DNA of 64,000 nucleotides from Anaerococcus senegalensis JC48 (GCF_000321005.1 NZ_HE578907.1:447930-511929); one strand, 5' to 3'. Positions 8,679 through 18,974 are shown, counted from the stretch's first letter. Notes: a model not told the origin generated them from the letters alone. Numbers and translations: made by a program.

Positions 8679-9930
8679 TCTCATCACCATTTTCTATATT
8701 TTGACCGCAGTATTGAAGAATTGCTAGCAAAATAAATCCTGATACCATTGATGATCCACCAGCAGAAATAAAAGGCAAGGTTACCCCAGTTAAGGGTATT
8801 AATTTTAAAACTCCACCTAATATTATTAAAGTTTGAAGGGCAAATAAGACACCAATACAAAAAGCAAGTATAGAATAAAATTTATTTTCTTGTTGTAGAG
8901 ATATTTTTATAGCTCTATAAACTAAAATAAGAAATAATAATACTACTGCTATTCCCATAAAAATCCCATATTCTTCGCATATTGCAGGAAAAATAAAATC
9001 ACTTTCTGCTACAGGAATATAATCTGGCCTACCTAATCCTATTCCTGTTCCAAACAATCCACCACTTGCTAAAGCAAATAAAGATTGAGTTATTTGATAT
9101 CCCTTGTCATCTATAACAGACCAAGGATCTAGCCATGTTTCAACTCTAACTCTTATATGAGAAAATAAAAAGTAAGCCAAAACTGCACCAAACAGTACTA
9201 AAATCAAATTTATTAATATTAATCTTCTTTCTCTTTCATATACAAATTGTGTTAATATCATAGTTCCAAAAAATATTAAGGCTGTTCCTAATTCTTTTTG
9301 TATAAAAAACATCATTATAAAAATATAAATTCCTAGAGACAAATAATATTTCCCAAAAGCTTTTTTTCTAAATTTATTATAGTTAGAATAAAAACTTGCA
9401 ATAAAAAATATAAAAGGAACCTTAATAAATTCTGAAGGTTGAATACTTATTGGTCCAATAGTAATCCAATTTTTTGCACCTCCAGATGCAAAACCAAATA
9501 TAATTGTTGCAATAAAAAGAATTATTGAAACTACAAAATAAAAAACAAAATGTTCATCCCAATTTTTATTTTTAGGTAATATAAAATAAGTAATAAAAAA
9601 TATCAATACACCAATAAAATAAAATAACAATTGCTTTTTACCTAATGAGGGGTCTAATCTGTAAATCATAACAACACCAATAGAAAATAGCATATTAACT
9701 ATTAGCAATAAAATACTATCACTTCTTGTATATTTATTTGCCAAAACTGTAGATAAAATAGTTATGGTTAGTATTGCTACATATGCATAAAAATCACCAC
9801 TTTGTAATTTATCGGCATTGTATATCATCGATAAACTTAAAGATAAGAATTCAAAAACAAATAATAGAAAAAGAGCTGATGCCTTATATTTTTTTTGGTT
9901 AATTATATTCTTATTTTCTTTTTTAATCAT
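8659..9930 (-). CDS. SEDS-family glycosyltransferase (FtsW/RodA)
   Basis: Polytopic membrane protein of about 423 residues with about ten predicted transmembrane segments. It has conserved SEDS features: GFASGGAKNWI followed by QPSEFIKVP, the WLDPW segment, and the C-terminal PFISAGGSSMV motif. SEDS proteins polymerise lipid II and need a cognate class B PBP, encoded directly downstream. The third of three close ATGs is chosen because GGTGAT precedes it and gives an 8-bp overlap with the FHA gene. FtsW and RodA cannot be separated here; the FHA-SEDS-PBP order resembles actinobacterial fhaB-rodA-pbpA. Confidence 0.93.
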   Translation of the reverse strand: MIKKENKNIINQKKYKASALFLLFVFEFLSLSLSMIYNADKLQSGDFYAYVAILTITILSTVLANKYTRSDSILLLIVNMLFSIGVVMIYRLDPSLGKKQLLFYFIGVLIFFITYFILPKNKNWDEHFVFYFVVSIILFIATIIFGFASGGAKNWITIGPISIQPSEFIKVPFIFFIASFYSNYNKFRKKAFGKYYLSLGIYIFIMMFFIQKELGTALIFFGTMILTQFVYERERRLILINLILVLFGAVLAYFLFSHIRVRVETWLDPWSVIDDKGYQITQSLFALASGGLFGTGIGLGRPDYIPVAESDFIFPAICEEYGIFMGIAVVLLFLILVYRAIKISLQQENKFYSILAFCIGVLFALQTLIILGGVLKLIPLTGVTLPFISAGGSSMVSGFILLAILQYCGQNIENGDENEKEKR

Positions 9931-10426
9931 CTTCATCACCATTAATAAATAAAAATTTTAATTCTCCAAATTTAATTATATCTTTATTTTTCAATTCTAT
10001 AGCTTCGCTAATTCTTTCATCATTTAGATATGTTCCATTAGAAGAATTTAAATCTTCTAAAAAATATATTCCATTGTCTAAAATAATTCTTGCATGAAAA
10101 CTTGATAAAAATTTATCTTTTATACAAATTGAATTTCTCTCATCTCTTCCAACTGTATTATTTTCACCTATATAATAATATTCTTGAACTTTAAATTTAT
10201 GTTCTTGGTTTTGATTTATGAATTGTAAATATGTATCTGAAATTTGTTCTTTTTTTACTGCATATCTTACATCATAATAAATAATTCTTATAATTGAATA
10301 AATAAAGTACAATACTATAACAACAAAAACATATTTTAAAATTGTTGATAATAATTGATACAAAGTCATATTTCCAAAAACGTGAATCGAAAATACCTTA
10401 TCTATAAAGTTAAAAAATTGATCCAT
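9923..10426 (-). CDS. Membrane-anchored FHA-domain protein
   Basis: A 167-residue protein with one transmembrane helix (about 25-47) and a C-terminal cytoplasmic FHA domain (about 85-160). FHA phosphothreonine-binding features are intact: TVGRDERNS (GR at the first loop), LSSFHARI (SxxH) and LNSSNGTYLN (NG). It heads the FHA-SEDS-PBP operon. Phosphothreonine binding implies a Ser/Thr kinase elsewhere in the genome; none is in this window. Control of cell-wall synthesis is inferred from the operon. Confidence 0.9.
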   Translation of the reverse strand: MDQFFNFIDKVFSIHVFGNMTLYQLLSTILKYVFVVIVLYFIYSIIRIIYYDVRYAVKKEQISDTYLQFINQNQEHKFKVQEYYYIGENNTVGRDERNSICIKDKFLSSFHARIILDNGIYFLEDLNSSNGTYLNDERISEAIELKNKDIIKFGELKFLFINGDEDD

Positions 10427-10540
10427 ACGACCTCCTTACTTTTATTTATTATTTTATCAAAAATATATAATTCTTTAAATTAAACTTGTTAAATACAATT
10501 AATATAAATACTTGCTAGATTTAAATTTATACAAAATATT

Positions 10541-10579
10541 ATGCCTATGAACTTTAGCAAAATTTTATTCATAGGCATT
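10541..10579 (-). terminator. Terminator of the glycogen operon
   Basis: AATGCCTATGAA pairs with TTCATAGGCAT, an 11-bp stem with a loop of about 15 nt, 17 bp beyond the phosphoglucomutase stop codon. AT-rich sequence follows on the minus strand. Confidence 0.7.
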
Positions 10580-10595
10580 TATTAATAATCTAAAA

Positions 10596-12287
10596 TTAAT
10601 CAATTTGATCGATTATTTTATTTACTTCTTCTTTTAATTTAGATTTTTTTTCTTCTGATTTTTCCATACTATTATCAATAACATTCAGATATAATTTAAT
10701 TTTAGGTTCTGTACCAGATGGTCTTAATACAAACCATGAATCATCTTCTAGATAGTATTTTAATACATTTGATTTAGGAAGGTCAGTATCATCAAATTGA
10801 TAATCTACAATTTTTTCAACATTTAATCCAATAATTTTTTCTATAGGATTTTTTCTGATTGCTTCCATAATTCTTTTTATTTTCTTAGCTCCATCAAGTC
10901 CTTCCAATACTATTGATTGAACTTCATTAGAATAATATCCATACTCTTCATAAATATTTTCTAATACATCTAATAAGGATTTTCCTTGTTTTTTATAGTA
11001 AGCTGTCATTTCACTTATAAGCATAGCAGAATTTACTGCATCTTTGTCTCTAACAAAACTCTTATAATTGTAACCTATACTTTCTTCAAATCCAAAAATA
11101 AATTCACCCTTGCCTACTTGTTCAAATTTATTTGCAACTTCATATATATTTTTAAATCCTGTTAATACTTCATAAACATCTACTTCAAATCTTTTTGCGA
11201 TAGGTTTTACAAGATCTGTTGATACAATAGATTTAACTATAGCACCATCTTTAGGAAGTTCATTGTTTTCTTTTAAAGCTGTTAAAATATAATTTGTAAG
11301 TAATGAGCCAATTTGATTCCCAGTTAAAAATTTATATTTACCCTCTTTGTCTTTTACCTCTACAGCGCATCTATCAGAATCAGGATCAGTTGCTAATAAT
11401 AACTCTGCATCTTTTTCATATCCTAATTCTTCTGACAATTTAAATGCTTTTGGATCTTCAGGATTTGGATAACCTACTGTAGAAAAATCTGGATCTGGAT
11501 TTTCTTGTTGGTCTACAATATAAATATTCTTAAATCCTCTTTGATCAAGAATTCTTCTGACTAATTTGTTTCCACATCCATTTAATGGTGTATAAACTAT
11601 TTTCACATCTTTATCTATATTATCATTTATTGTACATTCTAAAACTTCTTTTACATAATCTTCTATTAAGGAATCATCAATCCAAGAAATTAATCCTTCA
11701 TCCATAGCTTTTTCAAAATCTAATCTTTTTATCTTTGAATAATCATCATAATCTTTCATATAATTTTGAATTTTAACAGCAGTATCTTCAAGAATTTGAC
11801 TTCCGTCAGATCCATATGCTTTATAGCCATTATATTCTCTTGGGTTATGGCTTGCTGTAATCATTACACCTGCTATAGATTTTAATTTTCTAATAGCATA
11901 AGAGCAAACTGGAGTAGGTTGAATTTCTTTAAAAATGTTTACTTTTATTCCATTTGCCGCAAAAACTTCAGCAGTTATTTTGGAAAATTCATCTGATTTA
12001 TGTCTAACATCATAACAAATAGTAATTCCTCTTTTTTTTGCATCTTCACCCATTTCATTAATTGTGTCTGCAAATCCTTGACTCGCTTTAGCAACTGTAT
12101 ATTGGTTCATTCTATTTGTACCAGCACCGATTTTTCCTCTTAAACCTGCTGTACCAAAAGCCAATTCTTGATAAAATCTATCTTCTATTTCATTTTCATC
12201 ATTTTCTATTTTTTTCAACTCATCTTTTGTTTCATCATCAAAGAAATCATTGTTTAACCAATTTTTATATATATTTTTATAATCCAT
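10596..12287 (-). CDS. pgcA: Alpha-phosphoglucomutase / phosphomannomutase
   Basis: A 563-residue phosphohexomutase interconverting glucose-1-P and glucose-6-P. Signature sites in order: GTAGLRGKIGAG (about 47-58), phosphoserine loop MITASHNPREYNGYK (about 142-156), metal loop ATDPDSDRCAV (about 298-308), sugar-binding GFEES, and the phosphate-binding RPSGTEPKIKLY near the C-terminus. It is the last gene of the glycogen operon and overlaps the pullulanase gene by 11 bp. It links glycogen glucose-1-P to glycolysis. The start follows AAAGGAG. Confidence 0.95.
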   Translation of the reverse strand: MDYKNIYKNWLNNDFFDDETKDELKKIENDENEIEDRFYQELAFGTAGLRGKIGAGTNRMNQYTVAKASQGFADTINEMGEDAKKRGITICYDVRHKSDEFSKITAEVFAANGIKVNIFKEIQPTPVCSYAIRKLKSIAGVMITASHNPREYNGYKAYGSDGSQILEDTAVKIQNYMKDYDDYSKIKRLDFEKAMDEGLISWIDDSLIEDYVKEVLECTINDNIDKDVKIVYTPLNGCGNKLVRRILDQRGFKNIYIVDQQENPDPDFSTVGYPNPEDPKAFKLSEELGYEKDAELLLATDPDSDRCAVEVKDKEGKYKFLTGNQIGSLLTNYILTALKENNELPKDGAIVKSIVSTDLVKPIAKRFEVDVYEVLTGFKNIYEVANKFEQVGKGEFIFGFEESIGYNYKSFVRDKDAVNSAMLISEMTAYYKKQGKSLLDVLENIYEEYGYYSNEVQSIVLEGLDGAKKIKRIMEAIRKNPIEKIIGLNVEKIVDYQFDDTDLPKSNVLKYYLEDDSWFVLRPSGTEPKIKLYLNVIDNSMEKSEEKKSKLKEEVNKIIDQID

Positions 12288-14163
12288 TTTTTTCTCCTTT
12301 TACATAAATATTTGCAGATAGTTTGCCAATTTTTTTCACATCAGATACACTTAATCTTTTATTTATAATACCCTTTTGATTAAAAATTTTAACAAGTGAT
12401 TTATCTAAACCAAAAATTCTATCTCTCATGTTTTGATTAATATCAACTTCTTTATCTAAGGCATTAATTATAAAATAATAAGTTTTATCAAAAAATTTAA
12501 TTTTGTAAGCAATTATGTGGTCATCTAAATCATCTATAAAAAAAAGGGAGTTTTTTATATCTGAAGACTTGGTCCATTTAAAAGCTCCAATTTTTTTTCT
12601 AATTTTTATAAGATCCTTAACAAAATCATACATTTCAATATTATTAATCTTATCTAACCAATTAATTCCATTGATATTTAAGTTTGAATTATATGAATTG
12701 CTATTATTATTTTTTGAATTATTAAATTCGTTTCCTTCATAAATAAATGGTTTACCAAATGATAAAAATAAAATAGAAAATCCTAATTTTGAAATACTGT
12801 TAATATCTGCTTCAATATTTAATGATACTTTTAATTTGTCATAAAAAATTAAATTATCATGACAATTTATATAATTAATTACTTCACTTGCATCATCTGC
12901 AAAGCCATTTCTTTTTTCATCATAATAAATGCTACCAGCTATCCCTGTTTCAATTTGATTTTTTAGAAAATAATTGCCTTGAATATATCCTTTAGAATAT
13001 CCATTATTATCACCTTTTATAGCATCTCTAAACTTATCATTAAAGACAGAAAATCCATTTGACCTTTGACTTCCTATTAAAATCTGTTTTTCTAAGGCAA
13101 GCGCAGATTCTCCTCCCATCCAAGGTTCACCATAAATGATTAGGTGTGGCTTAATTTTTTTTAATTCTTTTAATGCTATTTTTATAGTATCAATATCTAT
13201 AAGTGCCATCAAATCAAACCTAAATCCATCTATATCATATTCTTCAACCCAGAATTTGAGAGAATCTATTATTAATTTTCTAACAAATGCCTTTTCGCTT
13301 GCAAGCTCGTTTCCAACTCCTGATCCATTTGAAAAATATCCATCTTTATTTCTTCTATAATAATAACCAGGAGCTAAAATTTCAAGATTTGAATCAACCG
13401 TTTTAAAAGTATGATTAAAAACTACATCCATTATTATGTTTATATTGTTTTTGTGAATTGTTTGAACCATTTTTTTTAATTCATAAATTCTAGTTTTTGG
13501 GTTCTGAGGATTTATTGAATAGGAACCTTCTACATTAAAATATAATTCTGGATCATAGCCCCAGTTATAGTTATCATCATCAAAAAATTTTTCGTCTTCT
13601 TCAAAAGTAGTTATAAAATCAAAAATAGGCATTAACTGAATATGAGTAATTCCTAGGTCAACAATATTACTTAGACCAGTACTTATATTAGATAATTTTG
13701 TTCCAGTTTCAGCAAGACCTAAAAATTTTCCTCTATTTTTAACACCAGAATTTTTGTTTGATGTATAGTCTTTAACATTTAATTCATAAATAACAGCATC
13801 ATTTTCATTATTTATAACTAAATTTTTTCTATAATCATCTGGATTTGTGGTGTTAAAGTCTACAATTGCAGACATAAGACTATTTATCGAACTAGCTTTT
13901 GAATAAGGGTCAGTAACTTCGTACTTATCTTCAACCAAATAAGAATAAAAAAAACCATCTAAATCTCCACTTATTTTACAGTAAAATATTCCAAATTCTT
14001 TTTTTGACATGGAAAATTTATCTTTTCGAGTTTTTCTATAATCATTTGTTAATAATAAATCAATGTTTTCTCTATCGGGAGCAAAAACTCTAAATTCTGT
14101 ATAAGATTTTGTATATATAGCTCCCATTTTTATATCTTTTATATCTTTGTATTTGTATATCAT
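12277..14163 (-). CDS. pulA: Type I pullulanase (GH13 debranching enzyme)
   Basis: A 628-residue GH13 enzyme that hydrolyses alpha-1,6 branches. An N-terminal CBM48-like domain (about 10-95) precedes the catalytic barrel. YNWGYDPE (about 199-206) is the pullulanase signature. The catalytic residues are intact: DVVFNHT, the nucleophile in DGFRFDLMALID, the acid/base in YGEPWMGG and the transition-state Asp in NCHDN. There is no signal peptide, so it acts on intracellular glycogen. Its ATG overlaps the glgP-like stop (ATGA) and its end overlaps pgcA. A later Met (residue 13) is possible but has no better ribosome binding site. Confidence 0.92.
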   Translation of the reverse strand: MIYKYKDIKDIKMGAIYTKSYTEFRVFAPDRENIDLLLTNDYRKTRKDKFSMSKKEFGIFYCKISGDLDGFFYSYLVEDKYEVTDPYSKASSINSLMSAIVDFNTTNPDDYRKNLVINNENDAVIYELNVKDYTSNKNSGVKNRGKFLGLAETGTKLSNISTGLSNIVDLGITHIQLMPIFDFITTFEEDEKFFDDDNYNWGYDPELYFNVEGSYSINPQNPKTRIYELKKMVQTIHKNNINIIMDVVFNHTFKTVDSNLEILAPGYYYRRNKDGYFSNGSGVGNELASEKAFVRKLIIDSLKFWVEEYDIDGFRFDLMALIDIDTIKIALKELKKIKPHLIIYGEPWMGGESALALEKQILIGSQRSNGFSVFNDKFRDAIKGDNNGYSKGYIQGNYFLKNQIETGIAGSIYYDEKRNGFADDASEVINYINCHDNLIFYDKLKVSLNIEADINSISKLGFSILFLSFGKPFIYEGNEFNNSKNNNSNSYNSNLNINGINWLDKINNIEMYDFVKDLIKIRKKIGAFKWTKSSDIKNSLFFIDDLDDHIIAYKIKFFDKTYYFIINALDKEVDINQNMRDRIFGLDKSLVKIFNQKGIINKRLSVSDVKKIGKLSANIYVKGEKNGL

Positions 14164-16415
14164 ATTTCTTTTTTAAATTTTTCTAAATAATTACGAAATT
14201 TAAATTCTTTTGCCCATAAAATATTATCTATTTCATTATCAATCCATTTATTTTTATCTAAATAATCCCTACTTATAATTGATCTAATATTAAATAGTTC
14301 TTGATTGTCATTAAATACAAAAAATGAATCATTATAAGATAATATATAATCATAAATGTTTTTAAAATTATAAGGCAATGTATTGTAATCTTCGTTTATC
14401 AAGTTGTCAACTGTATGTCTTATTATATCATTTTTATAGTAGAATTCACGAGCATCGTATAAATTTTCATTTTGAACTTTAATAATTTCTTCATATTCTT
14501 TTCCAAACTTATAAATTTTATTTGGTGAATTTATATTATTTAAAACTCCTGCCTTGCTTGAAACAATATTTGAAAAATTAAAAATTGAATTAAGCATATC
14601 AAAACTTTGATTGTCATAGATAGGTAAAGTTAAATGACTATAAATATCACATGCCGGATAAATTTTCTTTAATTTTTCTACGTTCAAATCTTCAATAAAA
14701 ATGATTTTAATTTTTTCTTTAATCAACCTATCTTTATCTATCATATGCTTTAGTGCAAAGATAAATTTTATTATCTCTTTTGCCATATAATAGCTATCAC
14801 TCGCTTTTCCAGAAAATATATAGGTTGTAGGTGTAATGAAAATATTAGAATTTTCTTTGAGCATATAATATGTGCTAGCAATAGTTATTGCATTTAGCAA
14901 TTGACGCTTTGCCTCATGAAACATACTAAGTTGCATATCAAAAATTGAATAAGGATTTATAGAATTATTTCTATCTAAATTAAAATAATCAATAAATTTT
15001 ATTTTATTATTGTATTTCATTATATCAATATCATTATAAAATTCTAGATTTCCTTTTAAGTCTTTTAATTTTTCTAGGTTATTATTTTCTAAGATATCTA
15101 TATTATATTTTTTTAAAATTTCTTTAAGATTAATATTTCTAGACTGGCTATACATATATCTATCGATACCAAAATCAAGAGTAGAAAAGTCTTGTATAAA
15201 ATCTTTATCATTATCAACAATTATCTTAGACAAGTAAAAATACTCATCAACAAAATAATAATTTATTTTATTATATTTTATTTGATCATTTTCTATTATA
15301 TTTACATTTAAATTATTTTTAGCATATGAGTCTAATTTCAAAATTATATTATATAAAGAGATATCAACTAATTTAATCATTGACATATCATAGTATTCTT
15401 TCGAATCAGGAGTAACCAAAAAGGCAATATGATCAAAAACTTTCTTGCAAATTTCTACACATTTTTCTAAATCTAAATCATACCCAAAATGCAAACATCT
15501 TATAAATTCGATTATTGCCAAAGAAGGGTGGATATCACAAAGTATTATTTTTATTTTTTCGTAAATCTTTTCAATATTATCATTATTTTTAAAATATCTT
15601 CTAAAAATATCTTGAATTGTGGAAACACAATAGAAATATTCTTGTTTTAATCTAAATAATTTACCTTCATATGTCGAATTATCTAGATATAAGAATTGTG
15701 TTAGTGAATTATTATCTATATAATCTTCATAGTATTTTTTAAAATCTGAACTAATATTATTAGAGTAGTTAATCTTATTTATAGACTCAGCTTTCCATAA
15801 TCTTAAGGTATTAACAAAATCGTTCTCATTATTATATATTGGCATATCATATGCAACAGATTTCAATTTTTTATCTCCTATATTAATAAGATATGAAAAT
15901 GCCTTTTTGTGTTCCCATTTATTTCCTTTATAAAGCCATTCATTAGAATCTATAAGTTGAATTCCATTCATTATTTTTTGCTTCATACCTCCACTTTCAT
16001 ATCTTAAAGCATATGAAAGCGACTTTATTTTATTTTCACTCAGTTGTTTTGAAAGATACCAAGCACCAGTCCCAATTTCACTAATTCCAAGGCTCGCTTC
16101 TTTTTCATATTTTATTAAATCACTCATAGATATATTTAAAATAGATAAACATTCACGAACTTCGTCTTGATAATTTAATGAATCTATAGCATTTGATAAG
16201 AATTTTCCAGGATTATATTCAAAAGATAAAATGTATACTTCTTTACTTTTAAAGTTTTTCTTTGATTTTGACCAATTTTTACCAATATCTTGCATTAATG
16301 CTTTGACAAGTCCATCGTATATTTCACTAAGCCTTGCTTCTTTTATATCTTTAGCATAAAAAGAATACAAAAAATTTTGTATTCTTTTTAAAATAAAATT
16401 ATTCTCTTTTTTCAT
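14160..16415 (-). CDS. Glycogen phosphorylase homologue lacking the PLP-lysine motif (probable pseudoenzyme)
   Basis: A 751-residue protein collinear with GlgP but strongly diverged. Recognisable anchors include YILSFEYNPGKFLSNA (family YLSMEFLIGR), CDIHPSLAIIEFIRCL (family NDTHPALAIPELMR), FHEAKRQLLNAI (family HEYKRQLLN) and FIFSGKASDSYYMAKEIIK. The family's GNGGLGRLAACFLDS loop is replaced by ISEIGTGAWYLSKQL. After IYPACDIYSHLTL (about 585-597) the invariant EASGTGNMK, which holds the PLP lysine, is replaced by sequence with no Lys or glycine loop (about 598-612). The VLPEALEKW stretch is also lost. The frame is uninterrupted and tightly coupled in the operon, so it is maintained. A regulatory or glycogen-binding role is inferred. 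Confidence 0.8.
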   Translation of the reverse strand: MKKENNFILKRIQNFLYSFYAKDIKEARLSEIYDGLVKALMQDIGKNWSKSKKNFKSKEVYILSFEYNPGKFLSNAIDSLNYQDEVRECLSILNISMSDLIKYEKEASLGISEIGTGAWYLSKQLSENKIKSLSYALRYESGGMKQKIMNGIQLIDSNEWLYKGNKWEHKKAFSYLINIGDKKLKSVAYDMPIYNNENDFVNTLRLWKAESINKINYSNNISSDFKKYYEDYIDNNSLTQFLYLDNSTYEGKLFRLKQEYFYCVSTIQDIFRRYFKNNDNIEKIYEKIKIILCDIHPSLAIIEFIRCLHFGYDLDLEKCVEICKKVFDHIAFLVTPDSKEYYDMSMIKLVDISLYNIILKLDSYAKNNLNVNIIENDQIKYNKINYYFVDEYFYLSKIIVDNDKDFIQDFSTLDFGIDRYMYSQSRNINLKEILKKYNIDILENNNLEKLKDLKGNLEFYNDIDIMKYNNKIKFIDYFNLDRNNSINPYSIFDMQLSMFHEAKRQLLNAITIASTYYMLKENSNIFITPTTYIFSGKASDSYYMAKEIIKFIFALKHMIDKDRLIKEKIKIIFIEDLNVEKLKKIYPACDIYSHLTLPIYDNQSFDMLNSIFNFSNIVSSKAGVLNNINSPNKIYKFGKEYEEIIKVQNENLYDAREFYYKNDIIRHTVDNLINEDYNTLPYNFKNIYDYILSYNDSFFVFNDNQELFNIRSIISRDYLDKNKWIDNEIDNILWAKEFKFRNYLEKFKKEI

Positions 16416-16417
16416 TT

Positions 16418-17848
16418 CTAAGCCTTAATACTCTTGTACAAATCAATATATTTTTTTGAAGATTCTTCCCAATCATTCTTTTCATTCATTGCATTTTCTA
16501 TAAGTTTATTAAAAGCATTTTTATTATTTCTATATAAATCTATAGCATTTTTACTAGCAAAAAGTAATTCATGTGCATTAATATTTTCAAAAGAAAATCC
16601 TGTACCCTCGCCAGTGTATTTATTGTATGCTTTAACCGTATCTTTTAATCCACCAGCTTCTCTTACTATTGGTAAAGATCCATATCTCATTGCAATCAAT
16701 TGGCTTATACCACAAGGTTCAGAAATTGAAGGCATCATAAATAAATCACTTGCTGCATATAATTTATGGCTTTCTTTTCCATCATAATAAATTCTTGCAG
16801 CTACTTTTTCAGGATATTTCCACTCAAAATATTTAAACATTTCTTCATAAGTATAGTCGCCTGTTCCAAGAACTACCAATTGTATATCCTCTTGCAATAG
16901 TTCATCTAAAATATATCTTACAAGGTCAAAACCTTTCATTGACGTTAATCTTGAACAAATTGCAATCATAGGAACATCTGGGTTTACTGGCAAACCATAC
17001 TCTTTTTGTAAATTTATTTTATTTTCTATTTTCTTGTCAATAGATTTCAAATCATAATTTTTATAAATATTCTTATCAGTTTTTGGATTCCATAGATCGT
17101 AATCAATACCATTTACAATACCTGATAATTTATTTTGATATTCCCTTATAACTCCATCAAGACCTTCACCATAAAATGGATACTTAATTTCTTCAGAATA
17201 ATTTTCACTTACTGTATTAAAGGCAGTAGAATGAACAATTCCACCCTTCATAAAATTTATAGCATCGAAATATTTTAGATCATGCTCATTAAAATAATAT
17301 CCGTCAAGACCAGTAAGGGTTAAATATCCAGAATCAAATACTCCTTGATATTTTAGATTATGAATTGTAAACAAAGTTCTTATATCATCAAAAAACTTAT
17401 CCCCTTTTCTAAAATCATTTACATAAATATTTACAAGAGCAGTATGCCAATCATTAGCATGAATTATATCCGGCTTAAAGTCAATTTCTTTACCAAGTAA
17501 AGTGGAAGCTTTTGAGAAAAATATAAATCTTTCAGCATCATCGTCGTAACCATATGCATTTGGTCTATCAAAATATTCCAAATTATCTATAAAATAAAAT
17601 TCAACATTATCCCATTTTAAAGAATATATCCCAGCGTATTGATGTTTCCAATCGAGATCTACATAAAACTCTTTTATTTTTTTCATTTTATTTTTATAAA
17701 TATCATCAATACTTGAATACAAAGGCATTACAACTCTTATATCAATACCTTTTTTTACAAGTTCCTTTGGTAAAGAACCTGCTACATCTGCAAGTCCACC
17801 TGTTTTAATAAAAGGATCAGCCTCACTTGTTAAAAATAATACTTTCAT
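16418..17848 (-). CDS. glgA: Glycogen synthase (ADP-glucose, GT5)
   Basis: A 476-residue GT5 glycogen synthase that transfers glucose from ADP-glucose to the growing glucan. The nucleotide-sugar signature KTGGLADVAGSLPK starts at residue 15. ANDWHTALV (about 130) and the GT-B C-domain motif SISEPCGISQLIAMRYG (about 375-391) are present. Length is normal. It lies 9 bp after glgD and 2 bp before the glgP-like gene. Confidence 0.97.
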   Translation of the reverse strand: MKVLFLTSEADPFIKTGGLADVAGSLPKELVKKGIDIRVVMPLYSSIDDIYKNKMKKIKEFYVDLDWKHQYAGIYSLKWDNVEFYFIDNLEYFDRPNAYGYDDDAERFIFFSKASTLLGKEIDFKPDIIHANDWHTALVNIYVNDFRKGDKFFDDIRTLFTIHNLKYQGVFDSGYLTLTGLDGYYFNEHDLKYFDAINFMKGGIVHSTAFNTVSENYSEEIKYPFYGEGLDGVIREYQNKLSGIVNGIDYDLWNPKTDKNIYKNYDLKSIDKKIENKINLQKEYGLPVNPDVPMIAICSRLTSMKGFDLVRYILDELLQEDIQLVVLGTGDYTYEEMFKYFEWKYPEKVAARIYYDGKESHKLYAASDLFMMPSISEPCGISQLIAMRYGSLPIVREAGGLKDTVKAYNKYTGEGTGFSFENINAHELLFASKNAIDLYRNNKNAFNKLIENAMNEKNDWEESSKKYIDLYKSIKA

Positions 17849-17857
17849 ATTGCCCCC

Positions 17858-18973
17858 TTAGTTAATGTGTTCTCCCTTATCTGTTAAGTAAGGATGGGTT
17901 CTGTTTCCAAATAATTTAACATCTTCAAATACTTTTGTATCTTTATCAGTAATTACATGATTTAAAATTGCACCTTCACCAATTTCTGAATTTTGGAATA
18001 TAATTGAATTTTTAATAACTGCTCCTTTTTTTACAGTAACTCCTCTAAAAATAATTGAGTTTTCTATTTCACCTTCTATAATTGCTCCATTTGCAACTAA
18101 AGAATTTCTTACTTTTGAACCCCTTAAATATTCTGTAGATGGTTCATCCTTACTTTTCGTGTATACCATCCCTTGTTTATAAAATATTTCATCAAAATAA
18201 TTTCTATCTAACAAGTCAAGACTTGCTTCAAAATATGTCAAAGTATCCATAATTACTCTTAAACTTTCTTTTGATTTATATAAGCCTAAAGATTTCTTCT
18301 TAGGATATTTAAATAAGGCATCTAGAATATTTGTAGAATTATTTTTTTCGATAGAATATCTTAGAAGATCCATAAAAACATCTTTTTTAATTAATAGAGA
18401 TCCTGTAAATAAATTAATTTCTTCTTCAAGACCCAAATTTATACCAACACTTGAAGGATACCCATTTTCATTAGTGTTAATAATTCTTCTATTTAGATAG
18501 TAGCCATAATCATCTTTTTTAGTTTGGGTAAAAATTAAAGCGTCTAAATTTTCTTCTTCCATTTTTTCATAAGCATCTGTAATATTAACCTTAGAAATAT
18601 ACATTGGATTAGTTATATAAATATATTCACGTTTATTATCAATAAAATGTTTCATTGTGTTATAATAAGTTTCTATTTCATTAGCCAATCTAGATCTGTT
18701 GTATACTGGTGGATTTATCATCAAACCACCGCTTCTTCTATTTAATTCCCAATTTCTTCCATCACCTACATGATCAAGTGTTGACCTTAAAGGCTCACCA
18801 CCATATAAAATAACACTTGATATATTATGATTCGTTATATTTGATAAGGTGAAATCAATAATTCTATACCTACAACCAAAAGGAAGCATATAATCCGGTC
18901 TTATCTTACATAGGGTATCGTAGTTTTTTTCATCAAATTCTGAACTATAAATTAAAGCAAGTATATTTTGCAT
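17858..18973 (-). CDS. glgD: GlgD, glucose-1-phosphate adenylyltransferase regulatory subunit
   Basis: A 371-residue GlgC paralogue. It keeps the FGCRYRIIDFTLSNI region and the C-terminal left-handed beta-helix hexapeptides (about 290-350, e.g. IIEGEIENSIIFRGV). It lacks the GGxGxRL nucleotide-binding signature of catalytic GlgC: its N-terminus runs NILALIYSSEFDEKNY. This is normal for Firmicutes GlgD, which partners GlgC to raise its activity. It follows glgC with a 1-bp gap. Confidence 0.93.
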   Translation of the reverse strand: MQNILALIYSSEFDEKNYDTLCKIRPDYMLPFGCRYRIIDFTLSNITNHNISSVILYGGEPLRSTLDHVGDGRNWELNRRSGGLMINPPVYNRSRLANEIETYYNTMKHFIDNKREYIYITNPMYISKVNITDAYEKMEEENLDALIFTQTKKDDYGYYLNRRIINTNENGYPSSVGINLGLEEEINLFTGSLLIKKDVFMDLLRYSIEKNNSTNILDALFKYPKKKSLGLYKSKESLRVIMDTLTYFEASLDLLDRNYFDEIFYKQGMVYTKSKDEPSTEYLRGSKVRNSLVANGAIIEGEIENSIIFRGVTVKKGAVIKNSIIFQNSEIGEGAILNHVITDKDTKVFEDVKLFGNRTHPYLTDKGEHIN

Positions 18974-18974
18974 C

